Source of the DNA: Salinibacterium sp.
GTDB taxonomy: Bacteria; Actinomycetota; Actinomycetes; Actinomycetales; Microbacteriaceae
Direction of reading: 5' to 3'
NCBI GenBank assembly: GCA_015234465.1
Contig: JADGNA010000006.1
Span: 186,001-250,000 of the forward strand
DNA: 64,000 bases
Shown: positions 42,029 through 50,486 of the stretch, piece after piece
Layout of the letters: every line of letters begins with the position of its first letter
Numbering within the stretch: position 1 is the first letter of the stretch
Notes under the pieces: model-generated
The model's input: only the letters and a program-made list of their open reading frames with translations
Databases searched by the model: none
What the model was told of the DNA's origin: nothing
Program-made: the position numbers and the translations under genes

Positions 42029-42826
42029 ATGGATCGTCCCGCACCGAAGGCCGTCTCCTGTACGCCGCGGCGTGCGCAGTCCCCCAAAATGCCGACAGAA
42101 CTTCCCTTCATGCTATGGGATCCTCAGCTAACGAGTTTCGGGGGCGTAAGTCGACAACTTGAGCTCGAACGAGGGGCACACATGAGAATGCGGAGCGCTG
42201 ATGACGCGTCGGCACACAGGTGGCAGCAGTCAACTCTTATGCAAGCATCACGCGACTTGCACGATCGGGTTGGACCTGGAATTGCCGCCGCCCTCCAGCG
42301 CCTGGAACTCCTCGCCCTTGAGAGCGGGAACCGGCGCCCTGTCAGTGCTTCATTTGCGTGGAGGTTACGGGAGTGTTCCTTGATATTGCGCACTGCACTG
42401 CAGGACGCATCCGATGTGGGTTTGAGGCTCCGGCCGGCCACCGCCTCACAATCCGCTGGTTACAGTGGCCAATCGATCGTCCGCGAACTCGACATGCTGA
42501 CAAAAGATGATGCAAGTTTTCCGCGACTCGACGCTGAAGAAGAGGTGTTCCTCATCGTCCGGGAGGCACTCCGAAATTCCTTCAACCACTCAGGAGCTAC
42601 CGAAGTGGTCGTTAGACTCGTGCGCTCGGATAGTCACGTCGTAATCACGGTAGACGACGATGGCTGTGGGTTCGACTCTGCTTCGCCGCAGGGATCATCG
42701 CTGGGACTGGCGTGCATGGGCGAGAGAGCGATTCGCATCGAGGCTGACTTGCAGATGGAAAGCTCGTTCCGATCCGGAACCAAAGTAAAACTGATTGTTC
42801 CCTTAGGCAGTAGTGGCTCGGAATGA
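42029..42826 (+). CDS. Soluble sensor histidine kinase (NarL-group)
   Basis: The 265-residue kinase has a HisKA_3 domain, whose phospho-acceptor His lies in SRDLHDRVGPGIAAALQRLE. Its C-terminal ATPase domain shows the N box EALRNSFNHSGATEV, the G1 box DDDGCGFD and the G2 box LGLACMGERA. There is no membrane helix and only a ~95-residue variable N-terminal part without a known sensor domain, so it is cytoplasmic and may be controlled by a partner. The start is not secure (ATG 42029 or TTG 42011). The stop overlaps the response regulator start (ATGA). Confidence 0.87.
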   Translation: MDRPAPKAVSCTPRRAQSPKMPTELPFMLWDPQLTSFGGVSRQLELERGAHMRMRSADDASAHRWQQSTLMQASRDLHDRVGPGIAAALQRLELLALESGNRRPVSASFAWRLRECSLILRTALQDASDVGLRLRPATASQSAGYSGQSIVRELDMLTKDDASFPRLDAEEEVFLIVREALRNSFNHSGATEVVVRLVRSDSHVVITVDDDGCGFDSASPQGSSLGLACMGERAIRIEADLQMESSFRSGTKVKLIVPLGSSGSE

Positions 42827-43464
42827 GGATTTCGGCTAGTGAACCGGTCACGGTCGGGATCGTGGACGACCACCGTCTGTTCCGAGCTGGAACTAACCTC
42901 CTGCTTTCTCGTGATCATCGCTTGAAGATCGTAGGAGAGGCCAGCTCTAGTCAAGGTGCGCTTCGTCTGGCAACGCTGATGAGGCCAGATGTGTTGATTC
43001 TCGACGTGGAATTGGGCGGCGACAGTGCCCCCGTGACAATCAGACGAATCAAGCACGAGGTACCCTCAACCGAGATCGTGGTTCTGACGATGCATCGAGA
43101 TCTACGCCTCCGCGAACACCTGACGGCCCACGGTGCCGCCGACTGCCTGACGAAGGATGCCGACGGGAGCGACCTTGTCCGAGCGGTGTTGACTGCGGCC
43201 GGGCGAGCGTCATCCTCGCAGGCAGAAGGGGTGAACCCGCGCACTGCCCGACTCTTGACCGAACGCCAGATAGAAGTACTACGGCTTCTGGCACGTGGAT
43301 GTTCCAATAGGGAGATCGCTCATCAGTTGGTGATCACCGAGGGGACGGTAAAGCGGCATGTGTCTGATGTGTTTGCGAAGTTGGACGTAAACTCGCGGAT
43401 AAACGCCGCACGGAAGGCAGGTAGATTGGGGCTGCTTGGGGGTCGAGAAGGGTATGAGTCCTGA
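42823..43464 (+). CDS. NarL/FixJ-family response regulator
   Basis: The 213-residue regulator has a receiver domain (VGIVDDHRLFRAG, phospho-acceptor Asp61 in LILDVEL, the conserved Lys in CLTKDADG) and a LuxR-type helix-turn-helix (LTERQIEVLRLLARGCSNRE, TEGTVKRHVSDVFAKLDV). It is coupled by a 4-nt overlap to the histidine kinase gene. Likely targets are the envelope genes on either side, but this is inference. It converges on the small secreted protein gene. Confidence 0.93.
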   Translation: MRISASEPVTVGIVDDHRLFRAGTNLLLSRDHRLKIVGEASSSQGALRLATLMRPDVLILDVELGGDSAPVTIRRIKHEVPSTEIVVLTMHRDLRLREHLTAHGAADCLTKDADGSDLVRAVLTAAGRASSSQAEGVNPRTARLLTERQIEVLRLLARGCSNREIAHQLVITEGTVKRHVSDVFAKLDVNSRINAARKAGRLGLLGGREGYES

Positions 43465-43578
43465 CCAGTCCGGCAGCTTACGTCCTGGTCGGTGGGCATT
43501 TCGGCCGATTCTCTACAGACGAGAGAGAACAGGGCGCGCACGGGCGTCGCTGTACGCTAATCACCCGTGCGGTCCCGT

Positions 43579-43920
43579 TTAGTTCTTGCAGAACCAAGCT
43601 GTTTGGTGAGCAGCGACTGTGTATCCCAATGTTGCCCAAGGGGCATACTGGGAATGTCGACTTGTGAATGTTCGAACGACATACGCTGAACCGTTGTTGT
43701 ACTGGACTTCGTAATAGCCCCCCGCGCCCCCTGAGCCAATCTGGTGAACTACGCTCCCCTGGCCATAGGACTGCGTCGTCGGGTACTTCGAAAGGTAACA
43801 CTGGCTGTACCCGTAGCGGTCTACGTACGGCCATGCAGCAGCGTTTGCCGGCGTGGCAGCCAGTAGCCCTGCGAGCACCAGCAAGGCCGCAGTGATCGAG
43901 GCTGTGAGTCTTCTCCGCAT
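43579..43920 (-). CDS. Small secreted protein, unknown (113 aa)
   Basis: It has a signal peptide (RRRLTASITAALLVLAGLLA) with cleavage near ATPANAAA, and a mature ~85-residue domain rich in Tyr, Ser, Gly and aromatic residues. Two Cys (SQCYLS and the final FCKN) may form one disulfide. The ATG at 43920 has a strong GGAGGAAATC ribosome site directly upstream. It has no membrane anchor. Its size, secretion and position before a peptide-exporter-like operon on the opposite strand suggest a bacteriocin-like or cell-wall-associated peptide, but no known family is recognised. Confidence 0.78.
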   Translation of the reverse strand: MRRRLTASITAALLVLAGLLAATPANAAAWPYVDRYGYSQCYLSKYPTTQSYGQGSVVHQIGSGGAGGYYEVQYNNGSAYVVRTFTSRHSQYAPWATLGYTVAAHQTAWFCKN

Positions 43921-44226
43921 GATTTCCTCCGAGAATGTAGATGTTCTGTCGTGCCAAACCTTGGTGCTCGGCTAGTGCGGAGTCAAGAGTCGCTCACCTT
44001 CCGGAGTTAGTGGTTACTAGCGCCAAGGCGCCCAGATGGCAGCACTACTCGCGTTCGAAGCGTTCGTGCACGCGTGATCGAAAGATGTGACTTTAGAGGT
44101 GGTCCTGAGGGTAGCTACGTCCCGAGACGGTCTAGCCCGCTAGGCTTCAGGCATTTCCGAGCTTCAGTCTTCTTTGTCGTAGTCGCTTGTATTTCTGAGG
44201 CTCAAGTCGACGAGTAGGAGTCAGCC
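43921..44226. other. Divergent intergenic region, low G+C
   Basis: 306 nt between the secreted protein gene (minus) and the lipoprotein-exporter operon (plus). It probably carries both promoters; no clear -35/-10 pair, hairpin or reading frame stands out. Confidence 0.4.
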
Positions 44227-44883
44227 TTGGCGCAGCGAGATCGCAGATTTTCGACCGTGGGGGCAGCAGTAGTCGCATCTGTGTTTCTAACCGTGGCTCT
44301 GGTCGCGTGCTCTACGTCGTCGCCAGGGCCAGACGTTGTTCCGCTGACGCAAGCAGAAAAAGAGGCCAAGAGTTCCGACTCACTGCGGCTTGAGTGGGAT
44401 GCCCTCAAACGCGAGTACCCGGAAGCGCTCATGCCCGAAGTAGAACGCGTGCGTTTCGTCCCGCCGGAAGAATGGGCGGAGGCCATGGCCGCTTGCCTCT
44501 CAACTGAAGGATTCCCTGCCGAGGTCACTCCCGATGGCGGAGTGCAGCGACAGGTGGCGGCAGGGCAAGCGATGGCGTCTGACATTGCCTCATACGTTTG
44601 CAACGCGAAGTATCCGATGGATCCCCAGTATGAGGTGAAGCTGAACGAGTCCCAGCTCAGATACCTGTACAAGTACTACAACAACAGCTTGGTTCCGTGC
44701 CTGGAGGACGAAGGATTTCGCATTCCAAGGGCTCCGAGTCTGCAGGTTTTCATCGATTCCTACGGCACCCCGGACGCATGGACCCCCTACGCCTCCCTCG
44801 TTGGGCAGCCAATCGTCGGCTGGATCGAGCTAAACGACGCGTGTCCTCAGAACCCAGATGGGTTGTTTGGTGGCTTGGAATGA
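44227..44883 (+). CDS. Putative lipoprotein, first gene of exporter operon (218 aa)
   Basis: Exported lipoprotein: signal TVGAAVVASVFLTVALVAC with the lipobox LVAC. The mature part has four further Cys (AACLSTEGFP, YVCNAKY, PCLEDEGF and DACPQ) and a repeated C-L-x-x-E-G-F phrase, pointing to two small disulfide-linked subdomains. The start is a TTG at 44227, supported by AGGAG six nt upstream. The stop overlaps the start of the adaptor gene by 4 nt, so it belongs to the transporter operon. Possible role in binding or immunity; not proven. Confidence 0.82.
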   Translation: MAQRDRRFSTVGAAVVASVFLTVALVACSTSSPGPDVVPLTQAEKEAKSSDSLRLEWDALKREYPEALMPEVERVRFVPPEEWAEAMAACLSTEGFPAEVTPDGGVQRQVAAGQAMASDIASYVCNAKYPMDPQYEVKLNESQLRYLYKYYNNSLVPCLEDEGFRIPRAPSLQVFIDSYGTPDAWTPYASLVGQPIVGWIELNDACPQNPDGLFGGLE

Positions 44884-45995
44884 GAGCGGGCGGGAACGTG
44901 ATGGACGTTGAGCGCATGTCTGCCGCTCCTCCGGGGCGACGCGTGCTCTTCACTGTCACCGCAAGCTCTGTCGTTCTACTCGCCGGGGCAGCGATGGGCT
45001 GGGCCGCCTCCGTCGTCTTGGCGCCCCCTCCCGACGTGCTGAGTTCTCCCCCATATGCCTTGGTCGACATTGCGCACGGAGAGGTTGGAGCCAGCATCTC
45101 TCTCAATGCGGTTGCCGAATGGGCGGCCACACCAGTCGGCTCGAATCTGGCGTCTGGGACCGTCACCACCCTGGGTATAGAGCAAGGGGAGGAAGTAACG
45201 TCCGGGTCGATCTTGTACACCGTTGATCTTCGACCTGTCGTTCTAGCTGAGGGTGACATCCCCGCCTTCAGGCAATTGGCCGCCGGGGCGAAGGGCATAG
45301 ACGTCCGACAGCTGCAGGTAATGCTCGCTTCCCTCGGGCATTTCAGCGGTAGCGCTGACGGCGAGTTCGGAAGTAGGACCTCAGCGGCGGTCAAGGCATG
45401 GCAACAGCAACTTAGAGTCGAGCCCGACGGCGTTGTTCGTCTTGGTGACATAGTTTTCGTTCCGGACCTGCCGATGCGAGTCTCGCTAGACAGCGAGGTC
45501 GTTGCCCGCGGCGCTACGCTTGTCGGCGGGGAGGAAGCTGTCCTGGGCATGCCGAATGCGCCGAAGTTCACAATCCCGATTAGCGAACCGCAAACATCTT
45601 TGATGCGAGCGGGGACGCGGGTGGAGATTAGTGGGCCCGGTGGGGAATCATGGGAGGCCCTCGTTGTCGAGCAACAGTCCTCGGGGGCCGGTGAGCTCTC
45701 CGTTGCGCTCAAAGGCCCCGAAGATTCAGCAATCTGCCTAGACAGTTGCGCGGTGATTCCACCCTCGGGACAGACGCTGCTTTCGGTGCGCGTCGTTACC
45801 GAAGAGTCCGTGCAGGGGCTCGTAGTTCCGACAGCTGCTCTGCTGAGCCGAAGCAATGGTTCCGTGGCAGTGATCGACGAGGCAGGTGGAGAGATCGCCG
45901 TCACCGTGCTCGCTAGCGCTATGGGAATGTCGATCATTGACGGAGTACCGGAAGGGTTGCGAGTTCGTGTTCCCGCCTCGGTGACGGGAACGTGA
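44880..45995 (+). CDS. Peptidoglycan-binding, HlyD-like adaptor protein (371 aa)
   Basis: This is the membrane-fusion-type subunit of the exporter. One N-terminal helix (TASSVVLLAGAAMGWAASVV) is followed by an extracytoplasmic part with lipoyl/barrel-like segments (SGTVTTLGIEQGEEVTSGS; LYTVDLRPVVLAEG). A peptidoglycan-binding module comes at ~140-190 (GIDVRQLQVMLASLGHFSG; DGEFGSRTSAAVKAWQQQ), and a C-terminal beta part is typical of actinobacterial adaptors. The ATG at 44880 overlaps the lipoprotein gene stop; the ATG at 44901 is an alternative with GGGCGGGA upstream. Next gene overlaps by 4 nt (GTGA). Confidence 0.87.
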   Translation: MRAGGNVMDVERMSAAPPGRRVLFTVTASSVVLLAGAAMGWAASVVLAPPPDVLSSPPYALVDIAHGEVGASISLNAVAEWAATPVGSNLASGTVTTLGIEQGEEVTSGSILYTVDLRPVVLAEGDIPAFRQLAAGAKGIDVRQLQVMLASLGHFSGSADGEFGSRTSAAVKAWQQQLRVEPDGVVRLGDIVFVPDLPMRVSLDSEVVARGATLVGGEEAVLGMPNAPKFTIPISEPQTSLMRAGTRVEISGPGGESWEALVVEQQSSGAGELSVALKGPEDSAICLDSCAVIPPSGQTLLSVRVVTEESVQGLVVPTAALLSRSNGSVAVIDEAGGEIAVTVLASAMGMSIIDGVPEGLRVRVPASVTGT

Positions 45996-46624
45996 TCGAA
46001 GCGCGGGACATCACGTTCGGCTACGACTCTGCTCATCCCTTACTCGACGGATTCACCGAATCCTTCTCCCGGGGAGAGGTAACCGCCGTCACGGGTCCTT
46101 CCGGCCGTGGCAAATCGACCCTCTTGTACATACTCGGCCTCATGTTGCGACCTACAGGCGGAAAGGTGGTGATAGGTGGAGTTGACGTGACGTCGCTGAC
46201 AGACCTGGAGCGCTCACGTTTTCGAGCACACATGTTTGGATTCGTATTCCAGGACGCGGCCCTGGATGCGAGCAGGACGGTGATGGATAACGTCGTAGAG
46301 ACGGCGCTTTACCGAAATGATTCTCGGAGGGTCACCCAAGAGCGGGCCAGAGAGTTACTAAGTCAGTTTGGAGTGGAGTTACGAGCCAACGCCAAGCCAG
46401 GACAAGTGTCCGGGGGACAGGCTCAACGGATCGCTCTCTGTCGCGCACTGCTAAACAGCCCTCCCATTCTTCTTGCCGATGAGCCGACAGGAAATCTAGA
46501 CCCAGCATCCGCTGCAGCAGTGGTTGATGCGTTCCATTCTCACGCGCGCACCGGGGCGTCGGTGATCGTCGTCACCCATGACCCAGGCCTAGTCGCTCAA
46601 TGCGATCGCGAGGTGCAGCTTTGA
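45992..46624 (+). CDS. ABC transporter ATP-binding protein (MacB/LolD type)
   Basis: The 210-residue ATPase has Walker A GPSGRGKSTLL, Q-loop FVFQDAAL, the ABC signature VSGGQAQRIALCRALL (first Ser present), Walker B ILLADEPTGNLD and the H-loop VVTHDPG. Its length and sequence fit the MacB/LolD branch, which drives export of peptides, lipoproteins or antibiotics rather than import. The GTG start overlaps the stop of the adaptor gene; the permease follows at once. All subunits for a MacB-like exporter are therefore encoded together. Confidence 0.94.
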   Translation: MIEARDITFGYDSAHPLLDGFTESFSRGEVTAVTGPSGRGKSTLLYILGLMLRPTGGKVVIGGVDVTSLTDLERSRFRAHMFGFVFQDAALDASRTVMDNVVETALYRNDSRRVTQERARELLSQFGVELRANAKPGQVSGGQAQRIALCRALLNSPPILLADEPTGNLDPASAAAVVDAFHSHARTGASVIVVTHDPGLVAQCDREVQL

Positions 46625-47724
46625 GCTCGATCCGCCATCTGGCCGCCGTCGTTCGAGAAGCTTTGTCGACGGCATGGTCGCAGCCAGTTGCATCTGCTGT
46701 GACCGTCTTGATGGTGGCTGGGATGTGCGCGAGTGTGCTCCTGACGGCGGGCCGAACCGTTGGGGCGGAGCAGGCCGTACTGGACACTATCGATTCAGCC
46801 GGCACCAGACTGATAATGGTTCGCGCGGAACCCGGAGCCGGGCTGTCTGAATCGGTCCTCACGCGACTCTCGGACGTGCAAGGGATCGAATGGACTGCGG
46901 CCTTCGGGCCAGCCATGGACGTCCACAACGCATCCATTCCGGGCGGCACGAAGACGCCGCTTCGGCTGGCATGGGGAGAGGATCTGCAAGAACTGGTGTC
47001 AACACAGCCGGGAAATCCAGTTGAAGCATGGGCAAGCGAGGCAGCGCTCGTACAGTTGGGAATGGTCGACGGACTCGGTGGAGTCGTCGACGCTTGGGGC
47101 AACGATTTCACGTTGGCTGGGCCGATCGAAGTCCCTGAACACCTCGCCTCTCTTGAGCCTCTGGTCTTAGCGCCGCAGGAAAGAGGAACGGGAACGGCGC
47201 CAGTCAGCATCCTGGTTGTCGTCGCGACAGCGCCTGAACTTGTCACCCCCCTGTCACGTGTAATTCAGTCGTTGCTGGCCGTCGAGGACATGAGCAAAGT
47301 GAGCGTCTCCACTAGCGAATCCCTAGTCGCGATTCGCGCTGTTGTCGCGGGCGAGCTGGGCAGCCACGGCCGCGGCCTGGTCGTCGCGATCTTCACACTC
47401 ACCGCTACCTTGGTTGCGTCGCTGCTCTACGGTTTGGTGAAGCTCAGACGTAAAGATTTCGGCCGACGCCGGGCGCTGGGTGCCTCGCGCCGACTCGTAC
47501 GCTTGCTCTTGCTCACCCAGATCGCCACCCTGGCTACATTTGGAGCCGCGCTTGGGTGCGCCGGTGCCGCTATCGCGTTGACCATGTCTCAAGATCCGTT
47601 ACCGAGCGTTAGCTACTTCGGCGCAATCGCCCTTCTGTCCGTCGGTGTGGGCGTCGTCGCCGCCTCCGTGCCCGCATGGGTAGCCGCACGTCAAGATCCT
47701 CTGAAAGAGCTCCGAGTGCCGTAG
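46621..47724 (+). CDS. ABC transporter permease (MacB-like)
   Basis: The ~367-residue permease has one N-terminal helix (VASAVTVLMVAGMCASVLL), a ~200-residue extracytoplasmic domain, and three C-terminal helices (LVVAIFTLTATLVASLLYGL, LLLTQIATLATFGAALGCAG, AIALLSVGVGVVAASVPAWV). The RRKDFGRRRALGASRRLV segment before the second helix is the FtsX/MacB coupling motif. The TTG at 46621 overlaps the ATPase stop (TTGA) and has GAGG upstream; an ATG at 46600 is possible. It ends the operon. Confidence 0.9.
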   Translation: MSSIRHLAAVVREALSTAWSQPVASAVTVLMVAGMCASVLLTAGRTVGAEQAVLDTIDSAGTRLIMVRAEPGAGLSESVLTRLSDVQGIEWTAAFGPAMDVHNASIPGGTKTPLRLAWGEDLQELVSTQPGNPVEAWASEAALVQLGMVDGLGGVVDAWGNDFTLAGPIEVPEHLASLEPLVLAPQERGTGTAPVSILVVVATAPELVTPLSRVIQSLLAVEDMSKVSVSTSESLVAIRAVVAGELGSHGRGLVVAIFTLTATLVASLLYGLVKLRRKDFGRRRALGASRRLVRLLLLTQIATLATFGAALGCAGAAIALTMSQDPLPSVSYFGAIALLSVGVGVVAASVPAWVAARQDPLKELRVP

Positions 47725-47786
47725 AAGAACCCGGGCATCGATACGCGCGACCAGTCGATGGGGCCAGCTCGGTGAGACAAAGCTTG

Positions 47787-48407
47787 TTACAGTCCGAATC
47801 TGGTCAATCGGGATGAAGCGCCCTGAGGTCGAAGTCGAATCGCGCTATTTGATTCCCACCAACGGATCGTGTCGGCTTGGCCAGTGCCAGTGCACCCGCC
47901 TGAGGGTCGCCAGCCCAAATCATGTGGGCTCTTCCATAGACCAGAGCGGGCAAGACCGCGGACGAGTTCGGTCTTGTAGTAGCTGTTGACTGTCTGGGCC
48001 AGGGCGTTGTCGTAGCTGTCACCGACGGCCCAATCGTCGGTGTGGCACCGATCTCTGCGAGTCGTCCCCGTAGCGATAGAGGCGAATTGACTGCCTGCAT
48101 CGCTTTGGCTGCAGGGATGGGCGCGATGTGTGACGCGCCCCCACCAGGCCATTTCGATCGCACGGAGCACCATTCGGTGCGCACGTGTGCCGCGCACCGC
48201 CGGCCGACGATCATCCGTGAGAACAAGTCGACGATGAAACAGACATACGCCACACCGGCCCATGTCGGAACGAACGTCAGGTCCGTGGACCCGCAGGCGG
48301 TTGCGGTAGCGGTGGACTCTCGGTTGACAAGATCTGGGTGTCTCGCGGCGGCCGCCCGCGAGACCGCCAAACGGGTCACGCTGGACGCTTGACTTTACGG
48401 GCGCCAA
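47787..48407 (-). pseudogene. Decayed IS3-family transposase (OrfB remnant)
   Basis: Two overlapping minus-strand frames together give the pieces of one IS3 DDE transposase. TDLTFVPTWAGVAYVCFIVD and LFSRMIVG are in one frame; QSDAGSQFASI and VGDSYDNALAQTVNSYYKTE (here Gln replaces the catalytic Glu) are in the other. Several frameshifts and a short deletion separate them, and no intact ends were found around it. It sits directly downstream of the exporter operon. Confidence 0.85.
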
Positions 48408-48440
48408 GCTGCGCTCAATATGCGCTTCTGGCAGTCACCG

Positions 48441-49262
48441 CTACTTCCGAGCGAAATGCAGCGACTCCTCGAACTGATCTCGCGCCGGAAACTGTGGCTC
48501 GCTGAGTGCCCATCGATTAGTACGCGACCGCAGCAGCTTCCGTGCGAGTCGAGCCCGACGCGGAGAGATTGTGGAAGAGGTGGCGAGCATCACAATGCCT
48601 ATCAGCGTCGCCGGAAGACTAAAGGTCATGATTCTGGCCGCCACGAGATCTGGCACAACGTTGGTCAGGAATCCCATTGACACCATCGCAAGTAACCCGC
48701 CCACGAGAAGCAGCCCGCCGGCCGCAGCAAGATACGTACCGATGCGGTTCTTGTTTCTAGACTCCGCATAAAAGGAACTCATCTTCAAATCGGCCACCGG
48801 ATTATGGGCGTGGATACGCGGAAGGCCATCTGAGATGAACGAGTAACTAAGAACGAAGTCGGGGCGAATGAGACTCGGACGGATGAGTAGCTTCGCGTCG
48901 TCGCCTGTCTCGAAACTGAGATCGACCGCACCGTCATAGTCGATCACTCTGAGTGAGTCAGGCGCGATAGGAACGCCTAGTCCAATAGTTAGGTCGTCGC
49001 CGAAGGCGTCAGCACGAACATCCTTCTCTCCAACCCGCCACACATACAGCTGGATATGGTGTGGTTCCTTGAGCTCGGTGTTCCCAACGAAGTAGCGCAG
49101 CTCGCTCGCAGCCTTGGTTTGAGTAGACAGCGGGACCGCCACGTAGTCCACCCACAGCTCATAGTCCGTAAGTGCGTTAAACCACTGATCCGCACCACGC
49201 TGAAATGCGACGCCCAGCACCGCACCGAGTACGAGTGTCCCGATTCCCCAGATGATCTCCAT
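48441..49262 (-). CDS. Membrane protein, unknown (273 aa)
   Basis: It begins with an N-terminal helix (MEIIWGIGTLVLGAVLGVAF), followed by a ~150-residue soluble beta-rich domain (DYELWVDYVAVPLSTQTKAA, LKEPHHIQLYVWRVGEKDV). Two further helices (YLAAAGGLLLVGGLLAMVSM and MTFSLPATLIGIVMLATSS) precede a basic C-terminus. No family recognised. The ATG at 49262 is the natural start. It is divergent from the GIY-YIG gene with about 90 nt between starts. Confidence 0.75.
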   Translation of the reverse strand: MEIIWGIGTLVLGAVLGVAFQRGADQWFNALTDYELWVDYVAVPLSTQTKAASELRYFVGNTELKEPHHIQLYVWRVGEKDVRADAFGDDLTIGLGVPIAPDSLRVIDYDGAVDLSFETGDDAKLLIRPSLIRPDFVLSYSFISDGLPRIHAHNPVADLKMSSFYAESRNKNRIGTYLAAAGGLLLVGGLLAMVSMGFLTNVVPDLVAARIMTFSLPATLIGIVMLATSSTISPRRARLARKLLRSRTNRWALSEPQFPARDQFEESLHFARK

Positions 49263-49349
49263 TGGCGCACCTCTTCCGCACACAGACTAGCGAGCACCTC
49301 AGACGCGGACTTGGCGGATCGCATAGTCAACCGCAACTACCATCGCATC

Positions 49350-49829
49350 GTGACGGCTACTGAGACACCAACTACTTGGGACCGAACCGGCATTGAAGCA
49401 CTGGGGTTTGAAGGCTTCACAAAGCTGACCCAGCTTCGGGCCGGCGATGTGCCGGAGAAGCACGGGATCTATGTTGTGCTTCGTCCTGGATCGGAGGCGC
49501 CAGTCTTTCAGGCCGACAACCCGGTGAAACGCCCACGCCAAAAGCTCTACTCCGTCGAGTACTTGACCGACTACTGGGTGGAGAACACGCCCGTCGTCTA
49601 CATAGGAAAGGCCGCAGGCGCAGCGGGCCTACGAGACAGGTTGAAGCCCTACGCCAAGAAGAGCAGCGGACATTCAGGAGGAAGAGCGATCTGGCAGCTG
49701 AGTGACGCCGATGATCTGCTGGTGTGTTGGAAAGTGATCGAGGAGGCCGAAGCTGTCGAGAAGTTCTGGATCAAGACGTTCAAAGAGGCGCACGGCGGGA
49801 TGCGCCCGTTCGCGAACCGGAATGGGTGA
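49350..49829 (+). CDS. GIY-YIG nuclease-family protein (159 aa)
   Basis: Small stand-alone GIY-YIG nuclease. The motif pair is EKHGIYVVLRP and PVVYIGKAAG, followed by the catalytic Arg region GLRDRLKPYAKK. The Glu that binds metal lies in IEEAEAVEKFWIKTFKEAHG, and an Asn is in FANRNG. The start is a GTG at 49350; the upstream frame overlaps the divergent gene and is discarded. Such short proteins occur in mobile elements and some defence loci. Substrate unknown. Confidence 0.85.
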   Translation: MTATETPTTWDRTGIEALGFEGFTKLTQLRAGDVPEKHGIYVVLRPGSEAPVFQADNPVKRPRQKLYSVEYLTDYWVENTPVVYIGKAAGAAGLRDRLKPYAKKSSGHSGGRAIWQLSDADDLLVCWKVIEEAEAVEKFWIKTFKEAHGGMRPFANRNG

Positions 49830-49877
49830 GCTTCTATACAACGAGAGCGTGATGGCGCGCACCGCTAGCCTGAGCGG

Positions 49878-50231
49878 ATGACCGACGCAAACGGAAAGAT
49901 CACTCCCCCGAGCTTGTGGGTCAGCAAGTGGTCGCGCGAGGAGGCCTTTTGGCGCGACGTAGCGAGTCGAGGGCTGGCCGGGCTAATCGTGGTAGCTATT
50001 GGAGCAGCGTTCGCATTCGGGGTGGGGCTACTACCAATCAGCGAGTATAAGAACGAGCTGATCGCCTTTGGACTCGTGCTGGCGTGGTTAGTGATCTGGA
50101 CACCGCTCTCACGGAAGACAATCCGATGGGCATATAGCAAGGCCCGCTGGCTAGGAATCATTGTGCCCCTAGTTTCGATACTCGTGCTACTTAGCGGCTT
50201 GGTCTTCGCAGTATCCGTTCGGTTCGTCTGA
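49878..50231 (+). CDS. Small membrane protein, unknown (117 aa)
   Basis: It has three hydrophobic helices: LAGLIVVAIGAAFAFGVGLL, LIAFGLVLAWLVIWTPL and LGIIVPLVSILVLLSGLVFA. A ~30-residue polar N-terminus (SLWVSKWSREEAFWRDVASR) precedes them. It follows the GIY-YIG gene after 48 nt and may be co-transcribed with it. No family recognised. Confidence 0.7.
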   Translation: MTDANGKITPPSLWVSKWSREEAFWRDVASRGLAGLIVVAIGAAFAFGVGLLPISEYKNELIAFGLVLAWLVIWTPLSRKTIRWAYSKARWLGIIVPLVSILVLLSGLVFAVSVRFV

Positions 50232-50443
50232 TGACGGACCAACTCGTATGATCCTGGCGAAGGAGAGCACGACCGATCCCTCCTACCAGGGCCCGGTGAA
50301 GGTCTTGTGATTGTTCAAGTAGCCGCCAGCTCGACCTGCGTCATTTCTAGTGGTCAGCGGTTCCACGATTGCCGCGGGTTCACTCAGCCCACCGGCACGC
50401 GACGGACGAGGCGCCCGACAGGAACGGGACTCACAACTGCCTG

Positions 50444-50475
50444 GGCCCGCGGTGATGGTCGCATCACCGCGGGCC
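50444..50475 (-). terminator. Terminator hairpin of the 414-residue protein gene
   Basis: Perfect 14-bp stem (GGCCCGCGGTGATG and its complement) with a 4-nt loop, starting 11 nt after the minus-strand stop at 50487. No U-tract; it could also act for the plus strand. Confidence 0.7.
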
Positions 50476-50486
50476 GGTTTGGATTA

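Noticed and set aside
43579..43920. Assignment of the small secreted protein to the lactococcin 972 family
   Set aside because: Size, signal peptide and nearby exporter are suggestive, but I could not see the family's typical tryptophan/glycine pattern, and the Cys positions differ.
44750..46036. 428-codon minus-strand frame opposite the adaptor gene
   Set aside because: Ser/Thr/Pro-rich shadow with no signal peptide; the plus-strand frame contains a peptidoglycan-binding motif and overlapping-start operon structure.
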